A stretch of 18,881 bases of DNA from Bacteroidales bacterium (GTDB lineage Bacteria; Bacteroidota; Bacteroidia; Bacteroidales; Muribaculaceae): the NCBI GenBank assembly GCA_900755985.1, contig CAAEIL010000127.1, positions 1-18,881 on the forward strand, written 5' to 3'. Below, in pieces: positions 7,365-15,809 of the stretch. Positions within the stretch are counted from its first letter, which is position 1, and the number at the start of each line of letters is the position of its first letter. Under the pieces are notes generated by a model. The model did not search any database. It saw only the letters and a program-made list of their open reading frames with translations, and was not told where the DNA came from. A program made the translations under genes and the position numbers.

Positions 7365-7853
7365 TCAGCTAATAAAATCTTTATAACCTTCTTTCCATGA
7401 TTCATTGGCGAAAATGTCGTAATCGAGCTGAGAGATATGTCCAAGTTTTTTTGCCGGAATACCACCTACGACAGTTCCGGCTTTTACACTTTTGTTGACA
7501 ACGGCATTAGGGGCAATAATTACGCCGTTCTCAATGATAACCGGGCCTTGTATAACGGCGCCCGGGCCAATGTATACACGATTACCCAGACGGGGACAAT
7601 CTTTATAAGGTCCCTGCCCGACAATAGACACGTTGTTTCCAATCATGCAATTCTCTCCGATTTCGACTTTTGGATTTATTAGTACCCCAAGTCCGCTGTG
7701 GCTGAACTTGGTTCCTTTACCGATATGGGTGCGATATGATACCGAGCAGTTGTAATTAAGGAAAATAAGCAGTTGCAGGAGTTTAGGTAATATGGGTATA
7801 TGGTGTTTCCACAGCCAGTTAGCCAAAAAATAGAATCGAATTGCGTTAGGCAT
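7365..7853 (-). CDS. Hexapeptide-repeat acyltransferase (serine acetyltransferase-like), first of two by coordinate
   Basis: A 162-residue left-handed beta-helix transferase, probably an acetyl-CoA-dependent O-acetyltransferase acting on a nucleotide sugar or lipid-linked glycan. Hexapeptide turns run from about residue 43 to 135 (IGKGTKF, INPKVEIGENCMIGNNVSI, IGPGAVIQGPVII, IAPNAVVNKSV), with a candidate catalytic histidine in FSHSGLGVLINP and the closing GTVVGGIPAKKLG block. It has the short N-terminal part typical of polysaccharide-locus relatives and lacks the long helical domain of true CysE (about 270 residues), so a role in cysteine synthesis is unlikely. The start ATG overlaps the stop of the upstream GT4 gene (TAATG), indicating coupling. 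A 185-base gap follows. Confidence 0.87.
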   Translation of the reverse strand: MPNAIRFYFLANWLWKHHIPILPKLLQLLIFLNYNCSVSYRTHIGKGTKFSHSGLGVLINPKVEIGENCMIGNNVSIVGQGPYKDCPRLGNRVYIGPGAVIQGPVIIENGVIIAPNAVVNKSVKAGTVVGGIPAKKLGHISQLDYDIFANESWKEGYKDFIS

Positions 7854-8896
7854 TATAGTAGTTTTTTATATTCTTCGAGATATTTGTTTGCAGTAGCATC
7901 AATTGAGTAATTTTCGACAGCATAACGATACGCCGCAGTCTCGGCATTAGCTTTGAATATGGGATAGGCGTTTGCCACTTTGGCGATGGCATCGGCAAGG
8001 GCCTCGGGATTCTCGCTCTCGAAAAGCAGACCATATCGGTTCTCCTTCAGGATTTCTGCAGGGCCGTCAACGTTGCTCGCTATGACAGGAATTGCCGCCG
8101 CCATGGCTTCGACAAGGGCGAGACCAAAACCTTCGAACCGCGAGGGCATGACACCCAAGTCGTATTCGCTCAGCTTTTTATACAAATCGGAGCGGTCGTA
8201 GCAGCCAAGAAAATTAACAGAGTCGCTGACATCAAGTCCGTTTGCAAGTTGCAATAGCATTTCCTTGTCTTTAGGCTCGCCGATAAAATCGACATGTGTC
8301 TGCAGACCTTTTTTCTTAAGAATAGCTATGGCCCGGATAAGTATATCGTGTCCTTTCTGATATATAACCACTCGGCCGGTCTGAACCATACGCAGAGGCG
8401 AACTAGGTTTTTTGCGCTTATTCTTATCTATCTTGTCAAAATCGATACCATTGACAACTATCGTCGAATCTATATTCAGTCTGCTCTTCAGGTCGTCTTT
8501 GACAGCCTGCGAAATGGCAAAAATGCGGTCGGCGCGCAACAGATGTTTTACGTCAATACCAGTGTTGTGTATTGTCCCGACGTATTTTGTCTTGCGAGAC
8601 TTGACAATCAGCCTCATAATCGAGTCCACGTGGATATGGACAATATCGGGATGAATGTGGCGGAGAGCTAAATTAAACTTGAGGATATAGAAGGGATTGC
8701 GCGAGCCCTCGGGACGATGAATACGATGCACCTGAACCTTAGGCGAAAGACGGCGCATAACCTCATCAGATTCCATTTCGTTGATTATCATCAGATGGAC
8801 CTCATGCCCTTGCTCGGCCTGAATATTGGCAATATCTGTCAACATCAGCTCGGCGCCTCCCGACATCATCGAATATATGGCGTGCAGTATTCTCAT
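7853..8896 (-). CDS. GT4-family glycosyltransferase (group 1)
   Basis: A 347-residue retaining GT-B enzyme. The N-terminal MRILHAIYSMMSGGAELML has the usual first strand and the glycine loop contacting acceptor and nucleotide. Further blocks are DIVHIHV (84-90), VVNGIDFDKI (147-156) and the donor-site EX7E motif EGFGLALVE (E255, E263), followed by PVIASNVDGPAEIL. It lies 10 bases after the upstream acetyltransferase and shares a TAATG stop/start with the downstream one. It probably adds one sugar of the repeat unit on the lipid carrier before Wzx transport. Donor and linkage cannot be told from sequence. Confidence 0.92.
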   Translation of the reverse strand: MRILHAIYSMMSGGAELMLTDIANIQAEQGHEVHLMIINEMESDEVMRRLSPKVQVHRIHRPEGSRNPFYILKFNLALRHIHPDIVHIHVDSIMRLIVKSRKTKYVGTIHNTGIDVKHLLRADRIFAISQAVKDDLKSRLNIDSTIVVNGIDFDKIDKNKRKKPSSPLRMVQTGRVVIYQKGHDILIRAIAILKKKGLQTHVDFIGEPKDKEMLLQLANGLDVSDSVNFLGCYDRSDLYKKLSEYDLGVMPSRFEGFGLALVEAMAAAIPVIASNVDGPAEILKENRYGLLFESENPEALADAIAKVANAYPIFKANAETAAYRYAVENYSIDATANKYLEEYKKLL

Positions 8897-8906
8897 AAAA
8901 TTGTTG

Positions 8907-9449
8907 TCAGACTAAATTTTTTATCATATCTTCGGTTCCGTTATGGTTTAGGATATGGGCGGGAGCACCGGCCACTCGGCATCCCGACATAATGTCATGC
9001 GTAACTACAGAATTGGCTCCTATAGCAACATTATCTCCTATTTTTATACCACCGAGTATAACTGCGCCTGAACCTATATAAACATTGTCCCCGATGACAG
9101 GATAATCATTTTTTGACATGACAGCAGGCACTCCGATAGTAACATTCTGCGAAAGATTGCAATTGCGGCCAATCGTAGCACCGGCCGTAACAACAATACC
9201 GGAAAAATGTCCAATATAGAGGCCTGGACCAACTTTTGTCTCGCGTGCAAGATCTATCCCAAATTTATAACGATAATGCGTATATATGACATTAGCAAAA
9301 GCCGGCAAAAATCCGTTGCCCGAAGCCAGACGGAACCAAAAACTTAATCTGAATCCGGGGGCTTTAAGATATGTTTTAAGCATCGAGCCAAAATCAGATT
9401 TTCCGCAATAACGAAAAAGGTCACTCTTAATCAATTGCCTTCTGTTCAT
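8907..9449 (-). CDS. Hexapeptide-repeat serine acetyltransferase-like O-acetyltransferase, second by coordinate
   Basis: A 180-residue left-handed beta-helix enzyme of the CysE-related type common in capsule loci. An N-terminal helical segment (residues 1-60, with YLKAPGFRLSFWFRLASG) is followed by hexapeptide coils: GPGLYIGHFSGIVVTAGATIG contains the catalytic-type histidine, then NLSQNVTIGVPAV, IGDNVYIGSGAVILGG and IGDNVAIGANSVV. The closing block is CRVAGAPAHIL. It resembles, without being very close to, the other acetyltransferase at 7365-7853, so they likely act on different hydroxyls or are an old duplication. The gene overlaps the 3' end of the wzy-like gene by 23 bases in a different frame. 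Confidence 0.88.
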   Translation of the reverse strand: MNRRQLIKSDLFRYCGKSDFGSMLKTYLKAPGFRLSFWFRLASGNGFLPAFANVIYTHYRYKFGIDLARETKVGPGLYIGHFSGIVVTAGATIGRNCNLSQNVTIGVPAVMSKNDYPVIGDNVYIGSGAVILGGIKIGDNVAIGANSVVTHDIMSGCRVAGAPAHILNHNGTEDMIKNLV

Positions 9450-10941
9450 GATATTTTTTCGAATTTTTGTTTACAATTCGCCATACATCTTCTTTATTGG
9501 CCAATAGTACAGCACTGAAAGCAATCGCGTTCAGGAACAGGCCCATGGGATAAATCCATCCGGCAAAGCCACCGAGTCCGAAAATAAACGTACATACAAG
9601 TGCCGATAGGAAATATAGCGAATACCTTAACTTTCGTACTATCCAATAAAGGTATATATAGAATGCGAAGTGGATAATAAGACCGATATATCCGACATAA
9701 AGAAATACCTGCAACGGAACTACTTCAATAATACTTGCTACTTCCTGATTTTTTTCAAGGTCTTTGTAATAATCGTTTACCAATATATATTTGGGGTTCT
9801 TGGTCAGTTCAGGATGTAAAAAACCAAGGCCGGTCCACTCTTTGCCATAATGGTACATAAGCTCAAATTTGGGGATAGCCTGAGCCAATCGTCCCGAGCC
9901 GGTCTGTGCTATATCCTCGTCATCCTGTGCCTGATTGAGGACAAACAGTTGGTCGACAGACGATTTTATACGTAATGTCGATTCATCGTATTCTGAATTC
10001 ATTGGCAATGTCGAATCAACGGCGTACCCCAATGAAAGCATAACAAGAAGTGCCAACATATATTTCATCTTTCGCCCCATATTCGGCTGAAATACCATAT
10101 AACTAATAAAAAAGCCGATAATAATGGTGAACGTTCGTGCAGCCATCAAGGCGCCGACAATCAGCAGCCAGTGCCACCAGCGCAATTTGTAATAGCGCGA
10201 CATTGGCATCACAGCAAGTGCAAGCCAAAAAAGTCCGGGGGGATATTTTCGGGGGAAATAACCGAAACCGTAAATGGCCGGAGCCCAGAACGATGACTCA
10301 TATCCCTCATAGGCATCGCCACTCTGATGGGAATTAGGTACAAAAATCTGACCGTTGACAACAAAAGCGTCCAAGATATAGAAAGCGCAGATGACCATGA
10401 TGTAAGGCACAAGTTTGCGCATAAATTCCTTTATGTCAAAGTCTTTGCCGGCAAAGACCATAAGAGGGACCATAAAATAGATGAAACCGAGCCAAGTACG
10501 CAAGGTCCTGAACTGGATTGACATCGTTTCTTCCGAGTAAGAGGCCAAAACAAAGAGCGACACTGTGTATACGCACCAGGCTATGACAGCTTTGCGCACA
10601 AGCGGCGGCTTGCGGTATATGAATATGCCCAATATGCCGAGTCCCAGGGCAAAGTCCTGAAGTTTGAACGGGAAGTTGTGCTCGCCTATAAAGGCATAAT
10701 AGCCACAGAGCAAGGTAAATTGTATGATGAAGTCGATGCGCGACTTGCGCCAGCTGTTTATAAGCAGTATAAGCACAAAAAGATAGCCCAAGGGAAATTT
10801 CAGGCCTATCATCGACATAGACAGCAGATAGAAGAACGCCGTCCACCACTCCAGCTTAGATGCCGCGACGTAGGGGCGCCGGGCGTACTCGGCGGTCTGT
10901 TTCAGAGTATCGGTATCGTATGTCGCTGCGATTGCGCTCAT
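9427..10941 (-). CDS. wzy: Wzy-like polysaccharide polymerase (multispanning membrane protein)
   Basis: A 504-residue protein with about 10-12 hydrophobic helices, beginning near residue 33 (WWTAFFYLLSMSMIGLKFPL) and ending near 485. Two long hydrophilic stretches lie at about 195-235 (PNSHQSGDAYEGYESSFW) and about 310-385 (rich in D, E, Q and K), as expected for the periplasmic loops of O-antigen or capsule polymerases. Polymerases are too divergent for a motif-based call. The assignment rests on topology and on its place between the flippase and the sugar-modifying genes. A WaaL-type ligase is the main alternative. The start ATG shares ATGA with the wzx stop, and its 3' end overlaps the acetyltransferase gene. 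Confidence 0.78.
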   Translation of the reverse strand: MSAIAATYDTDTLKQTAEYARRPYVAASKLEWWTAFFYLLSMSMIGLKFPLGYLFVLILLINSWRKSRIDFIIQFTLLCGYYAFIGEHNFPFKLQDFALGLGILGIFIYRKPPLVRKAVIAWCVYTVSLFVLASYSEETMSIQFRTLRTWLGFIYFMVPLMVFAGKDFDIKEFMRKLVPYIMVICAFYILDAFVVNGQIFVPNSHQSGDAYEGYESSFWAPAIYGFGYFPRKYPPGLFWLALAVMPMSRYYKLRWWHWLLIVGALMAARTFTIIIGFFISYMVFQPNMGRKMKYMLALLVMLSLGYAVDSTLPMNSEYDESTLRIKSSVDQLFVLNQAQDDEDIAQTGSGRLAQAIPKFELMYHYGKEWTGLGFLHPELTKNPKYILVNDYYKDLEKNQEVASIIEVVPLQVFLYVGYIGLIIHFAFYIYLYWIVRKLRYSLYFLSALVCTFIFGLGGFAGWIYPMGLFLNAIAFSAVLLANKEDVWRIVNKNSKKYHEQKAID

Positions 10942-12407
10942 ATATGTATGTGCAGTTTAGAAGCCATGAATTGCTTCATAGCCGGATAATAGGATGGTTT
11001 GACAATGGCCGCGCCCACGATGAAGAACAGCGCGAAACCGACCGTAAGCAAGCAGCATACGGCAAACGCGGCGACGCGCGGCGAGCTGCTGACGCTGTCG
11101 GCCAAATAGCCTATGGGAAGATAGAGAGCGGTCATAACCAATGCTGAAATCAGAGGCACGAACATGGGTCTTACAGCCTCGACTACCATGGCCCACACAC
11201 TGCAGCCCACAATCTTGCGGTAATAGCCCGCATGTACCAATAACAGGACAAGTGTGGCGGCGACCTGAGTAAAGGCTATAATCATCACCGAGCCATCAAG
11301 GGCCAGCGCTATGCCCAACATGCCCAACTGAAGCACCACCTCGATAAAGGTGAGGTTGCGGACCAGTCGGACCTTGCCGTAAGCCTTGAACACAGTCTGA
11401 TAAAAATATTTGATAGACGCGCACACGCCGTAGGCGATAAGGAGACGGAATATGGGTACGGCGGCATCCCACTTGGCGCCATAAAGCAGATTGAACGCAG
11501 GGAAGGACACAATCAGCAACAGCAGGGCTATGGTCATGTTAACGGCCCACAACTGCGAGTGCATCTGCGAGGACAGACGGCAGCGCTTTTCGTGCTCGGG
11601 TTCGTTGCTCAGCACCGAGAAGAAAGGCCAGTTGAATACCGCTTCAGTGATGGAAAATGGCACTTCTTCGAGTTTCTGCGCCTGCGAATACAGACCCGAG
11701 GACGCCGGCGTACTGAAACGGCCCAGCATCGCTGTGTTGATGTTGCGGCCTATCTGCGTGGCCACGTAGGCAAGCATCAGATGCACACCGTAGCCGAACA
11801 TCTCGCGGAACGATGACATGTAGAAAGCTATGCGCGGGAACCAGCGCGAGACAAGGACATAATAGCAGAACGTGAACACAGACACCATGGTGTGCGTGGC
11901 GACAAGGGCCCAATATCCGAAATCGGCGAGCGCCAGACCAATGCACAGAGCCGTGGCCGAAGCCGTAGCCGAAAGGCGCACGATGGCCATGCGCTTCATA
12001 TCCAGTTCCTTGCGCATCTTTGTCTCCTGAGTGAAAGACATGGTCATGAAGAAGAAGCATATGCCGGTGGCTATCATGATGCCGTTGATTTCTTCGTGGC
12101 CGAAAAATCGGCTCAAGGGCATACCGAGCAGGCACAACATCGAACCGAAGAAGAGCCCGAGTCCGGCGTTGCAGACAAAAACAGTTGAGTAGTCGCGATC
12201 GGTGGGATGGAGTTTATGGATAAGGCCGTCGCTCATGCCACAGCCGCTAAGATTCTGGGCGATAGCCGTGAAGATTGCGACCATGGCGACAAGGCCGAAG
12301 TCCGAGGGGTCAAGCAAATTGGCAAGGACGATGTTGCCGGTGAAGGTCATCGCCGAGTTGCACACGCGGTCTATCGCGCTCCATTTGTAGACACCTTTGC
12401 CGGACAC
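10938..12407 (-). CDS. wzx: Wzx/WzxC-family polysaccharide flippase
   Basis: A 489-residue MOP-superfamily transporter that moves undecaprenyl-PP-linked repeat units across the inner membrane. It has about 12-14 hydrophobic segments. The N-terminal GVYKWSAIDRVCNSAMTF and the ANLLDPSDFGLVAMV stretch (about residues 30-44) are typical of the WzxC/TuaB branch. NTAMLGRFSTPASSGLYSQAQKL in the middle is also a family hallmark. The start is a GTG at 12405-12407 with TAAGG upstream; the next in-frame ATG would remove the first conserved block. The GTG lies in the same frame as wzc, only two codons after the wzc TAA. The stop overlaps the wzy start. Confidence 0.9.
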   Translation of the reverse strand: MSGKGVYKWSAIDRVCNSAMTFTGNIVLANLLDPSDFGLVAMVAIFTAIAQNLSGCGMSDGLIHKLHPTDRDYSTVFVCNAGLGLFFGSMLCLLGMPLSRFFGHEEINGIMIATGICFFFMTMSFTQETKMRKELDMKRMAIVRLSATASATALCIGLALADFGYWALVATHTMVSVFTFCYYVLVSRWFPRIAFYMSSFREMFGYGVHLMLAYVATQIGRNINTAMLGRFSTPASSGLYSQAQKLEEVPFSITEAVFNWPFFSVLSNEPEHEKRCRLSSQMHSQLWAVNMTIALLLLIVSFPAFNLLYGAKWDAAVPIFRLLIAYGVCASIKYFYQTVFKAYGKVRLVRNLTFIEVVLQLGMLGIALALDGSVMIIAFTQVAATLVLLLVHAGYYRKIVGCSVWAMVVEAVRPMFVPLISALVMTALYLPIGYLADSVSSSPRVAAFAVCCLLTVGFALFFIVGAAIVKPSYYPAMKQFMASKLHIHI

Positions 12408-12413
12408 GGTGCC

Positions 12414-14717
12414 TTAGTGTTTTTTGTGACGTTTCTTGTCCGAACCGTAACCGTAGCCGTAGCCTTTGCGTGCGGCGGTGCCGTTGACAACGAGCGACAT
12501 CTTGGGCAGTCGTTTCTCGTCGTGGAGTTCGTCGATATAGTTGATGTCGCGCAGCGTGGTATAGTTGGCGCGGCAGACATAGACGGTGGCATCGCTGATG
12601 CGAGCGATGTTGAAAGTGTCGCTGACCATGCCCACGGGAGCCGAGTCGATGATGATATAGTCGTAGCGCTTGCGCAGGGTCTCGAACATCTCGTCAACGC
12701 TCTTGGATGTGAGCAGTTCTCCCGGGTTGGGCGGTATTGGTCCGGCTTCTATGATGTCGAGGTCGGGGATGAGAGGGGCGTGAAGAATGATTTCATCAAG
12801 CGACACTGATGTATCAGACAGATAATTGGTGAGGCCCTTGGTACGGGGAAGACCTAAATACTTGCCAAGCTGAGGATTGCGTATATCCATGCCGACCAAC
12901 AGAACTTTCTTGCCCAGGAGGGCGAGCGAAGCTGCGAGGTTGATTGAGATAAACGACTTGCCTTCGCCCGAGCGGGTCGAGGTCATCAGCACTACCTTGT
13001 CTTGTTCGCCGTTGAGAATAAACTGCAGGTTGGAGCGCATAAGCCTGAACAGCTCGGAAGTCGACGAAGTGTCGTGCGCGCCGACAACCAAAGCCTGACC
13101 CGTGCGGTCGACGCACATCTCGCCGAGCAGAGGCACGTCGGTAAGCTCTTCGACTTCGGCGCGGGTCTCGAACTTGGAGCGCGTGAGTTTCTTGATGTAC
13201 AGGCATACGGGAGGAATGCAGAGACTGAAAAGGAAGATGATGACCATAATCAGCTTCTTGCCCAGGCCAACGGGATCTGCGAGAGTGAAAGCCTCGTCAA
13301 TAACCAATCCCTTGGGCACAGCATTGGCAAGGAGCATAGCGGTCTCCTCACGGCGCTGTAGCAGAAAGAGGTAAAGTTGCTGCTTGATTTCCTGAGTGCG
13401 CTTTAGGTTGAGGAACTCGCGCTCCTGCGAGGGAATGTTGCCGAGTTTGCCCTCGGCGCGGCCAAGCTGGCCGCGAAGATCGCGCAACTGTATGTTGGAG
13501 TTTTGATATGAACGATCGAGCGAGGTCAGAATGGACGAGCGCATGGCGTCAATCTGCTCGTTGAGGGTGCGCAGGGCCTGGTTGTTGCCCTTGGCATTGT
13601 TCATCAGTTCGAGACGGCGCAGAATCAACGAATTGTAAGTACCCACCGAGCTGCCGACGCCGGGAATCTCGTTCGAGGCGGGAATAAGTTCGTAGGCCTT
13701 TGTGGGGTCGGTGAGGAAATCGCGCGTCATGCGTATGATTTCGTTCTCGGTCTGAGCGGCAATAAGTTTTCTCTCGACTTCGCTCTTCATGCCTATGTTG
13801 TACGAAGCCTCAGCCTGGACGTCGACGATACCTTGATTCTGCTTATAGTTCTGAATGGACGATTCGGCATTGGTGAGGTCACCGGTGATGAGTGCGATGC
13901 GCTCGTCAAGGAAGGCCGCTGTCTTGGAAGACTGTATATTTTTCTGAGCTATACCGCGTTCGTTGTACTTGGCGATGATGGCATTGAGGACATCAGAGGC
14001 AAATTCGGGATTAGTGGAAACAAGTCCCAACTGAATGACGTTAGACTTTTTCGAGGCGATAGAACTCGTCACATCCTTGGCAAGATTCTCGGCGGCAGCG
14101 TCATAACCTGTAAGATTGATGACACTCTCGATGTCCTTGCCTTTGGGACAATATTTGGTACGGTCAATGACATACTGGCCGTATTGGTTTTTTAATGTAG
14201 CAGGGAGCCGCTGGTTTTCAAGCTCCTGGACTTTCTTACCCCTGGCTTTCATGGTGATATCGGCTTTGCCGTCGGCCTTGATATCGACGTCAAACACCAG
14301 ACCTACTTTCAGCGTATCAAGAATACCCTCGGCAGGATAAACCTCTACGGGGAAGTCCTTGTACTTGAAAATCGACGAGAACAAGCCGTTCTTTACCGAG
14401 TGCGATTTGTAAAGGTCAAGCTGGTGTACGACATCGCGAAGCACCGTGTGCGAGTTGACAATAAAAATCTCGTCTTCGACATATCCGCTCGAGCCAAAAA
14501 GGTCGCCGATACCGCCGAAATTGGACATACCGCCGCCGTCTTCCTGCGAGATAAGGACATTGGCGCGGACCTGATATTTCGGCTGCATGCCTTTAACAAA
14601 TATGAATGCCAGCGAACAGCATACAACGGCCGAAATCACAAACCAATACCACTTTTTCTTGTAGAGGTCGATGAGGGCGCGTATGTTGATGAATTCGCTT
14701 TTCTTATGTGAAGCCAT
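12414..14717 (-). CDS. wzc: Wzc-type polysaccharide co-polymerase and bacterial tyrosine kinase
   Basis: A 767-residue inner-membrane protein that controls chain length and works with the Wza exporter. Domains in order: Wzz-type chain-length domain with a first membrane span near residue 25-40 (WYWFVISAVVCCSLAFIFV); long periplasmic coiled coils at about 240-470; a second span near 490-515; and a cytoplasmic kinase domain. Kinase motifs are Walker A TSTRSGEGKS (about 579-588), Walker A' VLLVGMDIRNP (about 605-615) and Walker B YIIIDSAPVG (about 687-696). The C-terminal tyrosine cluster is very short (KGYGYGYGS, Y753, Y755, Y757) and is followed by a lysine/histidine-rich end. The ATG at 14715-14717 was chosen because upstream codons overlap the wza stop. 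No cognate Wzb phosphatase gene is in the window. Confidence 0.95.
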   Translation of the reverse strand: MASHKKSEFINIRALIDLYKKKWYWFVISAVVCCSLAFIFVKGMQPKYQVRANVLISQEDGGGMSNFGGIGDLFGSSGYVEDEIFIVNSHTVLRDVVHQLDLYKSHSVKNGLFSSIFKYKDFPVEVYPAEGILDTLKVGLVFDVDIKADGKADITMKARGKKVQELENQRLPATLKNQYGQYVIDRTKYCPKGKDIESVINLTGYDAAAENLAKDVTSSIASKKSNVIQLGLVSTNPEFASDVLNAIIAKYNERGIAQKNIQSSKTAAFLDERIALITGDLTNAESSIQNYKQNQGIVDVQAEASYNIGMKSEVERKLIAAQTENEIIRMTRDFLTDPTKAYELIPASNEIPGVGSSVGTYNSLILRRLELMNNAKGNNQALRTLNEQIDAMRSSILTSLDRSYQNSNIQLRDLRGQLGRAEGKLGNIPSQEREFLNLKRTQEIKQQLYLFLLQRREETAMLLANAVPKGLVIDEAFTLADPVGLGKKLIMVIIFLFSLCIPPVCLYIKKLTRSKFETRAEVEELTDVPLLGEMCVDRTGQALVVGAHDTSSTSELFRLMRSNLQFILNGEQDKVVLMTSTRSGEGKSFISINLAASLALLGKKVLLVGMDIRNPQLGKYLGLPRTKGLTNYLSDTSVSLDEIILHAPLIPDLDIIEAGPIPPNPGELLTSKSVDEMFETLRKRYDYIIIDSAPVGMVSDTFNIARISDATVYVCRANYTTLRDINYIDELHDEKRLPKMSLVVNGTAARKGYGYGYGSDKKRHKKH

Positions 14718-14731
14718 GGGGTTAGGATTGA

Positions 14732-15541
14732 TTATTTGACAGTAAGAGCGATAACGAGCGAAGCGACCACTGAACAAGCGCTGACGATGGTCGATATCAC
14801 CGAAATCTTGTAGGCGTTATTCTGGTTGTATTTCGAGTTGTCACTGCGTATCTGGTTGGGTTCAACGTAGATGTAGTCGTTTTGTTTGAGGAAGAAATAA
14901 GGCGAAGAAAGAGCGTCGGCCGAGTTAAGGTTGATGCGGTGAGCCACACGTTTGCCGTTTTCTTCGCGGACAATGAGGACGTTGGAACGCTCGCCATATT
15001 CGGTGAGGTCGCCTGCAGCCGTAAGCGCGTCAAGAACCGAGAAACGCTCGGTGCTGACAGGTATGGCGCCGGGCTGTTTGACTTCGCCGGCCACATTAAC
15101 CTTGAAGTTGACAAGCTTGACGACAACCGTGGGGTCCTCGACATCAGCCGAAATCTGTTTCTCGATGGTCTCGGCCACCTGCTCGGTGGTCATACCGCCT
15201 ACGTGCAGCTTGCCGATGACCGGAAGTCGGATATCGCCTTTCGAATCAACAATATATGTAAGCTGCTGAGGTGTTGTGTTATGCAAAAAAGTCTGGCTCT
15301 TGGCCGGGTTGCTCAGCGGCAGATTGTATGCGGCCGTGGCAGCCGGCGACTCGGACGAGACAAGGATGTATAGTTCGTCATCAGGTTCGATTTTAGGAAG
15401 ATATTGGTCGGGAGAGAAGGTCACCGCGCTCAGGCTGTCGATGTCGGTAAAGTATGTAAGCGGTGTACGTTTTGTCGTACAGGAGCATAAAGTTGTGACA
15501 GCGACGGCTACAAGCGCGATGGCTATCTGTTTGGTTTTCAT
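14732..15541 (-). CDS. wza: Wza-type polysaccharide export outer-membrane lipoprotein
   Basis: A 269-residue exporter subunit that would form the periplasm-spanning and outer-membrane channel for the polysaccharide. It has a lipoprotein signal peptide with lipobox LCSC, making C21 the acylated residue. The PES domain begins near IEPDDELYILVSSESP (about 51-66) and continues to DPTVVVKL (about 147). A SLBB domain follows, VAGEVKQPGAIPVSTERFSV (about 155-175) through LIVREENGKRVAHRINL. A hydrophobic helix ends the protein (ISVISTIVSACSVVASLVIAL). Bacteroidota members are commonly shorter than the E. coli Wza (about 379). First gene of the long operon; 14 bases separate its stop from the wzc start. 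Confidence 0.93.
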   Translation of the reverse strand: MKTKQIAIALVAVAVTTLCSCTTKRTPLTYFTDIDSLSAVTFSPDQYLPKIEPDDELYILVSSESPAATAAYNLPLSNPAKSQTFLHNTTPQQLTYIVDSKGDIRLPVIGKLHVGGMTTEQVAETIEKQISADVEDPTVVVKLVNFKVNVAGEVKQPGAIPVSTERFSVLDALTAAGDLTEYGERSNVLIVREENGKRVAHRINLNSADALSSPYFFLKQNDYIYVEPNQIRSDNSKYNQNNAYKISVISTIVSACSVVASLVIALTVK

Positions 15542-15557
15542 ATTTTAACGTTAAAAT
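15542..15557. repeat. Perfect 16-base palindrome directly before the wza start codon
   Basis: ATTTTAACGTTAAAAT is fully self-complementary and touches the wza ATG (15539-15541) on the minus strand. It occupies the place of a ribosome-binding site. It could be a dyad-symmetric protein site or an element that affects translation start. It lies in a roughly 80-base leader that also holds CGTTATTTAATAACG (15581-15595), a second inverted repeat with a three-base loop. Confidence 0.7.
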
Positions 15558-15629
15558 TTCTTTATTTTTGGCTTATTAAGCGTTATTTAATAACGTCTCC
15601 TTTTGCCTTTTTATTATGCAAAGCGACTG

Positions 15630-15637
15630 CAAATTTA
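15630..15637 (-). promoter_or_regulatory. Probable -7 element of the wza operon promoter
   Basis: TAAATTTG on the minus strand (15637-15630) fits the Bacteroidota -7 consensus TAnnTTTG and lies about 90 bases upstream of the wza ATG. No convincing TTTG lies 19-21 bases further upstream; that position instead overlaps the inverted repeat at 15648-15675, which might mean activator dependence. The call is weaker than for the wecC and internal promoters. Confidence 0.5.
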
Positions 15638-15647
15638 ATTCTTTTTT

Positions 15648-15675
15648 AGCCAACTACCATAAAAAAAGTTGGGCT
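15648..15675. repeat. Inverted repeat between the divergent wza and esterase promoters
   Basis: AGCCAACT (15648-15655) and AGTTGGGCT (15667-15675) are complementary apart from one extra G, around an A-rich 11-base spacer. The repeat begins about 10 bases upstream of the wza -7 element and spans its -33 region. An operator site for a regulator is plausible; an RNA hairpin is the alternative, but no T run follows the stem on either strand. Confidence 0.5.
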
Positions 15676-15711
15676 GTGACAAGTTCAGCATCTGCAATGA
15701 TGTATTTTTTG

Positions 15712-15719
15712 TAACTTTG
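15712..15719 (+). promoter_or_regulatory. Probable -7 element of the esterase gene promoter
   Basis: TAACTTTG in the context GTAACTTTGC matches the Bacteroidota -7 consensus exactly. No good TTTG box is seen at the standard distance upstream. The predicted start near 15,727 leaves a leader of about 80 bases before the ATG at 15810. The 10-base context also matches the core target of CTnDOT-type integrases (GTAnnTTTGC), probably by coincidence because both resemble the promoter element. Confidence 0.55.
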
Positions 15720-15809
15720 CCGACGAACATTCAATGACGGCGCCTCATCAACACCTTATATCCCATACCGAATTTCCACCGGTCCGGCGATCTTAAATTT
15801 CTACTTGTC

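Noticed and set aside
7365..9449. Serine acetyltransferase (CysE) role in cysteine synthesis for the two hexapeptide proteins
   Set aside because: Both lack the long N-terminal domain of true CysE and lie among glycosyltransferases, so glycan acetylation fits better.
15542..15809. Possible phase-variable invertible promoter upstream of wza, as in Bacteroides capsule loci
   Set aside because: The inverted repeats are short and do not flank a promoter-sized segment as a matching pair, and no invertase gene is in the window.
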